8,340 nt of DNA from Lysobacteraceae bacterium (GTDB taxonomy: Bacteria; Pseudomonadota; Gammaproteobacteria; Xanthomonadales; Xanthomonadaceae). Numbering within the stretch: position 1 is the stretch's first letter; each line of letters begins with the position of its first letter. Below the pieces are notes generated by a model. It was not told the origin of the DNA. It ran no database searches and saw only the letters and a program-made list of their open reading frames with translations. Positions 1-6,135 of this stretch are shown here, piece by piece. The stretch is from contig JAQGOI010000085.1 in NCBI GenBank assembly GCA_028293685.1, forward strand, positions 1 to 8,340. Reading direction: 5' to 3'. The position numbers and the translations under genes are program-made.

Positions 1-44
1 CCGCCAAGGCGGTTGTCCGCATCGATTTCGACCAGGGAGTTCAC

Positions 45-602
45 ATGACAGCCGCCAAGGGCAGCAGCGGCACCGCCGCGGCCAGGGGCAAGCCGGCCAA
101 GGCCGTCAAGCAATCCAAAGCCACACCCGTGCGTGCGCCGGCCAAAGCCGCCGCCAAGTCCGCGCCCGACAAACGCGCCGTCCCCGCCAAATCGGCGCCG
201 TTGAAGGTCGCCGCACCGAAGGTGGCCGCCAAATCCGCGGCGGTCGGCGTGGCTGCCAAGCCTGCAAGCCATGCAAAACCTGTCGCCAAGGCGCCAGCCT
301 CCGCGCCGGCCAAGGTCGCTGCGGCCACGCCTGCAAAGGCAGCTGAACCAGCAAAGACCGTTCCAGCGAAGGCCGCCGCCAAGAGCAGTGGCGCGGGACG
401 CAAGGGGCGCGGTGATTCCGGGTCGGAAGCCAACCTGCACAAGCGCGTGGACAGCGAGCGCATCGCCTTGCACATCGCCGCCTTCGAGAAACTCGGCGGT
501 CGTGTCGAAAAGCTTGGTGTGACGCGCGTGCTGCAGAAAGTCAGCGAAGTGGCCGCGACCGCGCCGGCACAGGCCGCCAAGACCGGCAGCCGCCGGCGGT
601 AG
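45..602 (+). CDS. Lysine/alanine-rich histone H1-like basic protein
   Basis: A 185-residue protein of two parts. Residues 1 to about 122 are low-complexity, built almost only of Ala, Lys, Pro, Ser and Val in loose repeats such as AKAAAKSAP and AAKSA, with about twenty lysines and few acidic residues. Residues about 125-185 have ordinary composition (HKRVDSERIALHIAAFEKLG, then VTRVLQKVSEVAA), look helical, and end in a basic tail, GSRRR. Lys/Ala-rich tails of this kind occur in bacterial H1-like nucleoid proteins (AlgP of Pseudomonas, BpH1 of Bordetella) and bind nucleic acid through charge; a similar role here is inference. I do not recognise the C-terminal module. The ATG is preceded by a good Shine-Dalgarno sequence (AGGGAG, 5 bases upstream). 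The reading frame stays open to the left edge, so a longer N-terminus cannot be excluded. Another frame stops at 46-48, so an upstream gene might overlap by ATGA. No cysteines, signal peptide or membrane segment are seen. Confidence 0.75.
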   Translation: MTAAKGSSGTAAARGKPAKAVKQSKATPVRAPAKAAAKSAPDKRAVPAKSAPLKVAAPKVAAKSAAVGVAAKPASHAKPVAKAPASAPAKVAAATPAKAAEPAKTVPAKAAAKSSGAGRKGRGDSGSEANLHKRVDSERIALHIAAFEKLGGRVEKLGVTRVLQKVSEVAATAPAQAAKTGSRRR

Positions 603-630
603 ACGCTCGTCGGCGTCCCCCGCGATCGGG
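602..630. terminator. Possible weak hairpin terminator pair between convergent genes
   Basis: Two small perfect inverted repeats follow the stop codon of the H1-like gene. GACGC (602-606) pairs with GCGTC (613-617) around a 6-base loop, and CCCG (619-622) pairs with CGGG (627-630) around a 4-base loop. They lie in the 62-base gap between two convergent genes, where a terminator is expected. No T-tract follows on either strand, so an intrinsic terminator is not proven. Confidence 0.25.
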
Positions 631-664
631 CGACATCGCAACCACGTGCAGGCGTGCGCGGCCT

Positions 665-2005
665 TCAGCCCGCGCTGGCGACGCCGTGCACGCCGCCGTG
701 GAGATAATCCAGCGTGACCTGCAGCGTGGCGCGCAGGCCCAGGTCCAGCGACGACTCATCGAGCTTGAACAGCGGCGAGTGGTTGGTAGGCGCCGTGGCG
801 GGATCGATGCCGGGCGCCGTCGATCCGACAAAAAAGAACATCGCCGGCGCCTGCTGCGCGAAATACGAAAAATCCTCGGCGCCCATCTGCAGCGGCGGTT
901 CGACCACATTGCCGGCGCCGGCGGCCGCCCTGAGGCTGGGCAGCATGCGCGCGGTCAGCGCCGGATCGTTGTAGGTCACCGGATTGCTCGGCGCTTCGGG
1001 AATGTGCGTCTCCACCGTGGCGCCGTTGGCCGCGCTGACATGCGCGGCAACGTTGGTGAGGTCGGCCAGGATGCTGGTGCGCACGGCGGGATCGAACGTG
1101 CGGATGGTGCCGGTGAGTTGCACCTGGTCGGGGATGATGTTGTAGCGGATGCCGCCATGGATCGATCCGAACGTCACCACCGCCGGTAGTTTCGAGATGT
1201 TGGTACGGCGGCTGACGATCGTCTGCGCGCTGCCGATGAGCTCGGCAGCGGTGACGATTGGATCGATGCCGCCCCACGGCGCCGCGCCGTGGGTCTGGCG
1301 ACCCTTGACCGTGATCGAAAACCTGTCGGAGGCCGCCATTTCCGGACCGCTGCGCACGCCGATCTGCCCGGCCTGCAGGGTGCTGAACACATGGAGCCCG
1401 AAGATCGCATCGGGTTTGAAATCACGGAACAGGCCTTCCTTGAGCATCAGCGCGGCGCCACCTTCCTCGCCGGGCGGCGCACCTTCCTCGGAGGGCTGGA
1501 AGATCAGCATCACCGAACCCGGCAGCTCGGCGCGCATTGCGACCAGCGCGTCGGCGACGCCGAGCAGGATGGCGGTGTGGGCGTCGTGGCCGCAGGCATG
1601 CATCACCCCGGTGGTTTGACCGGCGAACGTGGTGGTCACCGTCGACTTGAACGGCAGGTCGACCTGTTCGACCACGGGCAGCGCATCCATGTCGGCGCGC
1701 AGCGCCAGGCGCGGTCCGGGCTTGCCGCCGGTGATGACCGCGACCACGCCATGGTGCGCGATGCCGGTTCGCGGCTTCAGGCCAAGCGCGCGCAGGTGTT
1801 CGGCCACGATGGCCGAGGTGCGCTCTTCGCGGTTGGACAACTCGGGATGCTGGTGGAAGTCACGTCGCCATGCGAGCACGACCGCGTGCTCGCTCTGGGC
1901 CGCCGTGGCGATCTCGGGCCGCGGCGGCGCCTGGGCACAAGCCGGCGAAATTGGACACGCCGACGCCAGGGCGATCAGGGGAACAAGCATGATGCTCCGG
2001 CGCAT
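665..2005 (-). CDS. Exported M20-family amidohydrolase (hippuricase / N-acyl amino acid hydrolase-like)
   Basis: A 446-residue zinc-dependent peptidase-family M20D hydrolase. It is of the type that cleaves N-acyl amino acids (hippurate, IAA-amino acid conjugates, N-acetyl amino acids) to a free acid plus an amino acid. The family's metal-site motifs are all visible: RADMDALP (103-110), ACGHDAH (137-143, ligands C138 and H140), a Glu pair in PSEEG (E173/E174, catalytic base and ligand), GLH (H205), and NHSPLF near the C-terminus (H409). The lid/dimerisation domain lies between about 220 and 330, beginning near ITVKGRQTHGAAP. The N-terminus is a signal peptide: MRRS, a hydrophobic run to about residue 18, and a likely cleavage at ACA|QAPP. 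A weak lipobox reading (ASAC) is also possible. The ATG at 2005 has GGAG 8 bases upstream; a TTG at 2026 and an ATG at 1990 are alternatives. It diverges from the amino-acid permease gene, which suggests a hydrolyse-and-import pair, but the substrate is unknown. Confidence 0.9.
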   Translation of the reverse strand: MRRSIMLVPLIALASACPISPACAQAPPRPEIATAAQSEHAVVLAWRRDFHQHPELSNREERTSAIVAEHLRALGLKPRTGIAHHGVVAVITGGKPGPRLALRADMDALPVVEQVDLPFKSTVTTTFAGQTTGVMHACGHDAHTAILLGVADALVAMRAELPGSVMLIFQPSEEGAPPGEEGGAALMLKEGLFRDFKPDAIFGLHVFSTLQAGQIGVRSGPEMAASDRFSITVKGRQTHGAAPWGGIDPIVTAAELIGSAQTIVSRRTNISKLPAVVTFGSIHGGIRYNIIPDQVQLTGTIRTFDPAVRTSILADLTNVAAHVSAANGATVETHIPEAPSNPVTYNDPALTARMLPSLRAAAGAGNVVEPPLQMGAEDFSYFAQQAPAMFFFVGSTAPGIDPATAPTNHSPLFKLDESSLDLGLRATLQVTLDYLHGGVHGVASAG

Positions 2006-2130
2006 GCGGCGTACTCCAACGGGCAACCAGTCCGGATGCTAACCGGTCGCCTTGGCGCCCGGTGGGCCGCGATCTGGCGTCGAGCGCCGCCGGCATGCGA
2101 CGCTGCGGCACCTCCGCCGCGGCGCCGCCA
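2006..2130. promoter_or_regulatory. Divergent intergenic region between amidohydrolase and permease
   Basis: This 125-base gap must hold the promoters for both flanking genes unless the permease starts earlier (GTG 2062 or ATG 2095). On the minus strand, TAGCAT (2036-2041) is a tolerable -10 box about 30 bases before the amidohydrolase ATG, but I find no convincing -35 for it. No clear promoter is visible for the permease, and no strong operator-like palindrome stands out. Confidence 0.25.
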
Positions 2131-3459
2131 ATGAACGACACCCACCGCTCATCGTCTCCCTTGATGGGAGAAGCGGCGCTGATCCGCGCCGTCGGATCGT
2201 TCGCGCTCACCGCGGCGGTGATCAACGTGATCGTCGGCGGCGGCATTTTCCGCATGCCGGCGGCGTTGTCGGCGCAGATGGGCGTGGCGGCGCCACTGGC
2301 GCTGGTCGCCGGTGCGCTGGCGATCATTCCAGTCGCGCTGTGCTTTGCGGCGATCGGCAGCCGCGTGCAGGTCACTGGTGGGCCTTACAGCTATCTGAGT
2401 GCGACGTTTGGTTCGTTCGCCGGCTTCGTTGCGGGCGCATTGATGTGGATCAGCAATTTCACCTCGAGCGCGGGCGTGGCGGCGGCGTTGTCGGTGCAGG
2501 TGGCGCGGCTGGTGCCGGCACTGGCGCCTGCGATGCCACGCGCGCTGTTTCTGACCGCGCTGTATGCCGTGCTGTTCGCGCTCAACGCCTTCGGCGTGCG
2601 CCTGGGCGCGCGCGCGATCACCGTGCTTGCGGCGCTCAAACTCACGCCGTTGTTCCTGCTCGCCGCCGTGGGTGTGTTCTTCGTCGACTGGGCGCAGGTC
2701 AGTTTCTCGCCGGCTGCCGTTCCGTCCTGGGGAGCGCTCGGTGCATCGATGGCGTTGGTGATGTTCGCCTACTCCGGCATGGAGACGGCGCTGGTGCCCT
2801 CGGGCGAAGTCACCGATCCCGCACGCAGCGTCCCGCGCGCGACGCTGGTCGCGATCCTGCTGGTGGTGCTGTTGTACCTGGGCCTGCAGATCGTCGGCCA
2901 GGGCGTGCTGGGTGCGCGCCTTGGCAGCAGCGGCGTACCGGTCGCCGATACCGCCGCCGCCCTGTGGGCGCCGGGCGGCGTGCTGCTGCTGATCACGGCG
3001 TGCCTGTCGATGACCGGCTTCCTGATGGGCAACCTCCTGGGCACATCGCGGCTGGTGTTTGCGCTCGGGCGCGACGGTTACCTGCCGCAGGCCTTCGCCA
3101 AAGTGAGCGCGCGCCACCGTGTGCCCTTGCTCGCGCTGGCGGTCCACGCGGGTCTGGCCTGGGTGCTCGCACTGGCCGGCAACTTCGACACGCTGGCACT
3201 GATTTCCGGAGGTGCGATCTGCCTGGTCTATGGCCTGGTGAGCCTCGGTGCCTGGCGCGCGCAGCGCCGCGACCTGCGCGAGCGCGGCACGCCCTTCGTG
3301 CTCCCGGGCGGCGCGCTGATTCCAATGATCGCCTTTGTCGCGATGGTATTGATCGTCTCGACGCTGACCGGGAAGGAGTGGGCGGCGATCGGCATCGCGC
3401 TGGTCGTGCTGGTCGCGATTTACGGCGGGCTGCATCTGCGGCGAAGCCGCCGCGCCTAG
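2131..3459 (+). CDS. APC-superfamily amino acid permease
   Basis: A 442-residue inner-membrane transporter of the amino acid-polyamine-organocation (APC) superfamily, expected to have 12 transmembrane helices and to import an amino acid or amine by ion or proton coupling or exchange. Family landmarks are the unwound TM1 motif VGGGIFRMPA (35-44), the TM6 signature FAYSGMETALVPSGEV (212-227) followed by TDPARSVPRA, and the TM8-loop signature SRLVFALGRDGYLP (306-319). Hydrophobic segments alternate along the whole length and the length is normal for the family. Substrate cannot be read from the sequence. Start choice is uncertain: the ATG at 2131 gives a normal short cytoplasmic N-tail but has no clear Shine-Dalgarno. 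GTG 2062 and ATG 2095 would add 23 or 12 Arg/Ala-rich residues, and ATG 2164 would remove 11. It diverges from the exported amidohydrolase and converges on zapE, sharing a CTAG at the stop codons. Confidence 0.9.
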   Translation: MNDTHRSSSPLMGEAALIRAVGSFALTAAVINVIVGGGIFRMPAALSAQMGVAAPLALVAGALAIIPVALCFAAIGSRVQVTGGPYSYLSATFGSFAGFVAGALMWISNFTSSAGVAAALSVQVARLVPALAPAMPRALFLTALYAVLFALNAFGVRLGARAITVLAALKLTPLFLLAAVGVFFVDWAQVSFSPAAVPSWGALGASMALVMFAYSGMETALVPSGEVTDPARSVPRATLVAILLVVLLYLGLQIVGQGVLGARLGSSGVPVADTAAALWAPGGVLLLITACLSMTGFLMGNLLGTSRLVFALGRDGYLPQAFAKVSARHRVPLLALAVHAGLAWVLALAGNFDTLALISGGAICLVYGLVSLGAWRAQRRDLRERGTPFVLPGGALIPMIAFVAMVLIVSTLTGKEWAAIGIALVVLVAIYGGLHLRRSRRA

Positions 3460-4568
3460 CCGCGATGCGCGAGCGCCAAGTAGTCCGCCGACTGCATTTC
3501 GATCAGCCGTGACGCGGTGCGTTCGAACGCCCCAGCCAGGCGTTCGCCGACGTATAGCGACGGCGGCGACGCCGCCGCCGTGCAGATCAGGTTGACGTGG
3601 CGGTCGTAGAGCTCGTCGACCAGCGTGACGAAGCGGCGAGCGGCATCGTCATCGCCGCCAGCCATGATCGGGATGCCGCCGAGCAGCACGGTGTGGAATT
3701 CGCGCGCGACCTCGATGTAGTCGCCGGCGGCGCGCGGTCCTTCGCATAGCGCGGAAAAATCAAACCAGGCCATGCCGTCGGCCAGTGCGCGTACGGGAAT
3801 CGTGCGGCCGTCGATCGACAGCGGGCCGCTCTCGTGCACGCAGCCGGCGCTGAGCACATGCCAGCGGTCGGCGAGCCAACCTTCGGCGCGCGCGTCCAGC
3901 GGTTGCCGATACACCGGCGATCGCGTCAGCGTGCGCAGGCGATAGTCCTGCGGACTGTCGAGCTGCAGCACGGTGCAGTGCTGCTGGATCAGGGCGATCG
4001 CCGGTTCGAAACGCGCACGCTGCAGGCCGTCACGGTACAACTCCGACGGCGGTGTGTTGGAGCTGGTCACGAGCACCAGGCCTTCGGCGAACAGGCGTTC
4101 GAGCAACCGCGCCAGCAGCATCGCGTCGCCGATATCGCTGACGAAAAATTCGTCAAGCACGAGCACGCGCAGTTGTGCGCGCCACTCGCGTGCGATCACG
4201 GCCAAGGGGTCGCGTTCCCCGGCGTGCTCGCGCAGGCGTGCATGCACGGTGCGCATGAAGCGGTGGAAATGCGTGCGACGCTTCTCCTGCAACGGCAGCG
4301 ATGCGTAGAACAGGTCGATCAGGAACGTCTTGCCACGACCGACGCCGCCCCACAGGTACAACCCGCGCGGCGCTTCGTCGCGCCGTTGTGTCCATGACGC
4401 CAGCCATCCGCGGACCGGTGCCTGGACGAGCGCGGCGTGGATGCGATCCAGTTCGCGCAGCGCCGCGTGCTGGGCGCGATCGTCGAGCCAGTCGCCATTG
4501 GCCACGCCCGCGGCGTAAACCGCGGTGGGCAATGCGCACGCCGCGAGCGGTGCCGCGCGCGAGGTCAC
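3456..4568 (-). CDS. zapE: Cell division protein ZapE (AFG1-like ATPase)
   Basis: A 370-residue P-loop ATPase of the AFG1/ZapE family (E. coli ZapE is 375 residues). ZapE associates with FtsZ at the constricting division ring in an ATP-dependent way. Visible are Walker A GGVGRGKT (74-81), Walker B VLVLDEF (135-141, D139/E140), a sensor-like VTSSNTPP (167-174), the family motif YRDGLQRARFEPAI (178-191) containing a candidate arginine finger, and the family hallmark SPQDYR (205-210). The start is a GTG at 4568, whose GTGA overlaps the TGA of the upstream hydrolase gene by 4 bases, so the two are probably translationally coupled. Reading further upstream gives only shadow of the hydrolase gene. 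No in-frame ATG lies near the conserved N-terminal segment (YAAGVANGDWLDD), which supports GTG. The stop overlaps the stop of the convergent permease gene on CTAG. All key residues are present. Confidence 0.95.
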   Translation of the reverse strand: MTSRAAPLAACALPTAVYAAGVANGDWLDDRAQHAALRELDRIHAALVQAPVRGWLASWTQRRDEAPRGLYLWGGVGRGKTFLIDLFYASLPLQEKRRTHFHRFMRTVHARLREHAGERDPLAVIAREWRAQLRVLVLDEFFVSDIGDAMLLARLLERLFAEGLVLVTSSNTPPSELYRDGLQRARFEPAIALIQQHCTVLQLDSPQDYRLRTLTRSPVYRQPLDARAEGWLADRWHVLSAGCVHESGPLSIDGRTIPVRALADGMAWFDFSALCEGPRAAGDYIEVAREFHTVLLGGIPIMAGGDDDAARRFVTLVDELYDRHVNLICTAAASPPSLYVGERLAGAFERTASRLIEMQSADYLALAHRG

Positions 4569-5239
4569 GCGTGGCGCCGTCCGGCGTCGGGCAGAAACGG
4601 GCGCACACCGTGCTTGATCGCGCCGCGCAGGTCCATCAGCTTGCGATGGAAGAAATGGCTGGTGTCCGGCATCCGTACCAGTTCCGGCGGAGTCTGCAGC
4701 GTGCCGATCCACTCGAACACGGCGTGTGGACTGACGATTTCGTCGGCCTCGCCCTGGATGACCAACCACGGGCAGGTGGGCAACACCAGCGTGGAGAAGT
4801 CCCAGCTGCGACCGACCGGCGGTGCGATCGCCAGCACGAAGGCCGGCTGCAGCTGTTCGGTGGCGCGCAACGTCACATAGGCGCCAAAACTGAAACCGGC
4901 CAGCCACAGTTGCGCGTCCGGTCGCTGCGCGCGCGCCCACTGCGCGACCGCAGACAAATCGTCGGTTTCGCCGATGCCCTCGTCGAAGGTGCCGCCCGAA
5001 GCGCCGGTGCCGCGAAAGTTGAAACGCACGGTGTCGATGCCCAGCTCGCGCAGCGCGCGCGCCGTCATCGTCACGACCTTGTTGTGCATCGTGCCGCCTT
5101 CGGTCGGCAACGGATGGCTGACGACCGCCACGACCGGCTGGACGGGTGCCGGTGCATGGTCGAGGGCGACTTCGAGCGCGCCGGCGGGGCCGTCGATCAG
5201 GTGTGCGTTGGATGGTTTGGCGATGGCGGAGGTGGTCAT
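4565..5239 (-). CDS. Alpha/beta hydrolase (COG2945-like)
   Basis: A 224-residue alpha/beta-hydrolase-fold protein without signal peptide, hence cytoplasmic. It has the oxyanion-region HPLPTEGGTMHNKVV (42-56), the strand/turn RFNFRGTGAS (72-81), the nucleophile elbow GFSFGA (115-120, Ser117), an acid in GEADEIV (D166), and the catalytic histidine in DTSHFF (H195), giving a complete Ser-Asp-His triad in the right order. This matches the small COG2945 'predicted alpha/beta superfamily hydrolase' group, whose natural substrates are not established. The ATG at 5239 is chosen because conserved-looking sequence starts shortly after it; upstream Shine-Dalgarno is weak, and a longer form from 5305 would add an atypical 22-residue leader. 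It overlaps the zapE start by 4 bases, so the two form an operon. The cytochrome c gene lies 115 bases upstream on the same strand and may be co-transcribed. Confidence 0.88.
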   Translation of the reverse strand: MTTSAIAKPSNAHLIDGPAGALEVALDHAPAPVQPVVAVVSHPLPTEGGTMHNKVVTMTARALRELGIDTVRFNFRGTGASGGTFDEGIGETDDLSAVAQWARAQRPDAQLWLAGFSFGAYVTLRATEQLQPAFVLAIAPPVGRSWDFSTLVLPTCPWLVIQGEADEIVSPHAVFEWIGTLQTPPELVRMPDTSHFFHRKLMDLRGAIKHGVRPFLPDAGRRHA

Positions 5240-5354
5240 CGCCGCATCATAGGGCGCCGCCCCTGCAGCCGCCGTTTGCTGGTTGTGCCGCGTCGCCGCG
5301 CGCATGCATCGGACGGCCAGCTGCCCGGACCGGCGACCGCGCTTTTATTGGCGG

Positions 5355-5873
5355 CTATTTAATCTGGCCAAGCATCCAGTCGACCGTCGCCTTGACCTGG
5401 ACATCGGTCAGCGCCGGATTGCCCCCCTTGGCCGGCATCACGCCGCCGTCGGGGCCGTGGAAGCCCGCGATCGCGTGCTGGTACAGCGTGTCCTTGCCCT
5501 GCGCGACGCGCGCGGCCCAATGCGCCTTGTCCAGTGTCGGGGCGCCGCCAGCGCCGGACGTGTGGCAACCGGTGCACAGGTTGCCGAAGATCACCGAGCC
5601 GTCGGTGGTGCCGCCATAAGCCACCTGCGATGCGGCCGCCGCGGCAGCCGCCGAAGCCGCGGCCGCCTGTGCCGCCGCACCGGTCGCGCCGGCGTACACC
5701 GCGCCCAGCGGCGCGATGCGCTCGTGGGTACGTTGCACCGCCACCTCGGAGACCTCCGGCGGCACCGCCTTGTTGAGGTGGTAGGCGAGCAGTTGCAGCC
5801 CCAGGGTGACCAGCACCAGGAAGCCGATCACCAGGGAAAATTTCTTGAGGAAATCGAGGTCGTAGTTGCGCAC
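5355..5873 (-). CDS. Membrane-anchored cytochrome c5-like c-type cytochrome
   Basis: A 172-residue c-type cytochrome. Residues 12-31 form one uncleaved hydrophobic helix ([18 protein letters not shown]) that anchors it in the inner membrane with the rest periplasmic. An Ala-rich flexible linker (about 62-84) precedes a single haem domain with the CTGCH binding site (C100, C103, H104). The distal Met is M146 in [10 protein letters not shown], a motif typical of cytochrome c5-type proteins. Its likely role is carrying electrons between the quinol-oxidising complex and a terminal oxidase or reductase; the exact partner cannot be seen. The start is taken as GTG at 5873 ([12 protein letters not shown]) because AAGGTGG lies 3 bases upstream and the N-terminus matches what I recall of xanthomonad relatives. 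Longer in-frame forms would run into tRNA-Arg and are rejected. It is preceded on the same strand by the tRNA and followed by the hydrolase and zapE. Confidence 0.92.
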   Translation of the reverse strand: MRNYDLDFLKKFSLVIGFLVLVTLGLQLLAYHLNKAVPPEVSEVAVQRTHERIAPLGAVYAGATGAAAQAAAASAAAAAAASQVAYGGTTDGSVIFGNLCTGCHTSGAGGAPTLDKAHWAARVAQGKDTLYQHAIAGFHGPDGGVMPAKGGNPALTDVQVKATVDWMLGQIK

Positions 5874-5876
5874 GAT

Positions 5877-5883
5877 CCACCTT
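5877..5883 (-). promoter_or_regulatory. Ribosome binding site deciding the cytochrome c GTG start
   Basis: AAGGTGG on the minus strand, with its AAGG core 7 bases from the GTG codon at 5873. It is one of the best Shine-Dalgarno matches in the window and is the main reason for choosing GTG over longer upstream frames. Confidence 0.6.
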
Positions 5884-5886
5884 GTG

Positions 5887-5899
5887 GCGGCCAGGCCGC
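5887..5899. repeat. Perfect 6+1+6 inverted repeat upstream of cytochrome c
   Basis: GCGGCC (5887-5892), one base, then GGCCGC (5894-5899). As RNA it would fold with a 4-bp GC stem and 5-base loop just before the cytochrome c ribosome binding site and after the tRNA-Arg gene. It may help terminate or process the tRNA transcript or shape the 5' leader. There is no T-tract, so the role is inference. Confidence 0.4.
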
Positions 5900-5965
5900 T
5901 GAGTCTTGGAAGTCCAGCTTTGGTCCAGCCACCCCATCCGCCCCTGCCTGCACGCGGCCAGACAG

Positions 5966-6042
5966 TGGTGCGCCCGGAGGGATTCGAACCCCCGACCAAT
6001 GGCTTCGGAAGCCACTACTCTATCCGGCTGAGCTACGGGCGC
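5966..6042 (-). tRNA. tRNA-Arg (anticodon CCG)
   Basis: A full 77-base cloverleaf on the minus strand. Acceptor stem is GCGCCCG/CGGGCGC (6036-6042 with 5970-5976), with D-arm TAGCTCAGCCGGATAGAG. The anticodon stem GTGGC/GCCAT has loop TTCCGAA, so the anticodon is CCG at 6006-6008, reading CGG arginine codons. The T-arm is GGGGG TTCGAAT CCCTC. Discriminator A is at 5969 and CCA is encoded (5966-5968). All stems pair with at most a G-U. It lies 92 bases upstream of the cytochrome c start on the same strand and diverges from ubiA. No integrase or duplicated 3' end marks it as an attachment site within this window. Confidence 0.97.
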
Positions 6043-6081
6043 ATGGGCCGTTACCGCGGCATCGAACGGCAGGCCGCGGGG

Positions 6082-6105
6082 CGCGCATTCTCGCATGATT
6101 GCGCG
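6082..6105. promoter_or_regulatory. Divergent tRNA-Arg/ubiA intergenic region with an inverted repeat
   Basis: The 93-base gap between tRNA-Arg (minus) and ubiA (plus) should carry both promoters. Within it CGCGCA (6082-6087) and TGCGCG (6100-6105) form a perfect 6-bp inverted repeat around an AT-richer 12-base spacer. This could be an operator or melt region, but in GC-rich DNA such a repeat may be chance. No clear -35/-10 pair is recognised on either strand. Confidence 0.2.
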
Positions 6106-6135
6106 AACAGGCGCGACCCGCCTAGCCTGCAGCCC

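Noticed and set aside
1..12. CCGCC-AA-GGCGG inverted repeat at the left edge
   Set aside because: The 2-base loop is too tight for a hairpin and the stretch may be coding; short GC dyads are common here.
41..580. 179-residue ORF antisense to the H1-like gene
   Set aside because: Its Ala/Leu/Gly richness simply mirrors the repetitive GCC/AAG codons of the opposite strand; no ribosome site or known motif is seen.
1289..2134. 281-residue plus-strand ORF across the amidohydrolase gene
   Set aside because: It lies opposite a gene with all M20 catalytic motifs and has the His/Gly/Arg-rich composition typical of antisense shadows in GC-rich DNA.
2149..3435. 428-residue minus-strand ORF antisense to the permease
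   Set aside because: Extremely Gln/Arg/His-rich shadow composition and no motif.
2052..3512. 486-residue plus-strand ORF overlapping the permease, longer than the permease itself
   Set aside because: It is Arg/Ala/Gly-rich with no membrane segments or motifs; the overlapping frame has unmistakable APC transporter signatures.
4301..5362. 353-residue plus-strand ORF across zapE and the hydrolase
   Set aside because: It spans two well-supported genes in antisense and is Arg-rich shadow sequence.
5966..6042. tRNA-Arg as a mobile-element attachment site
   Set aside because: Neighbours on both sides are housekeeping genes, with no integrase and no repeat of the tRNA 3' end in the window.
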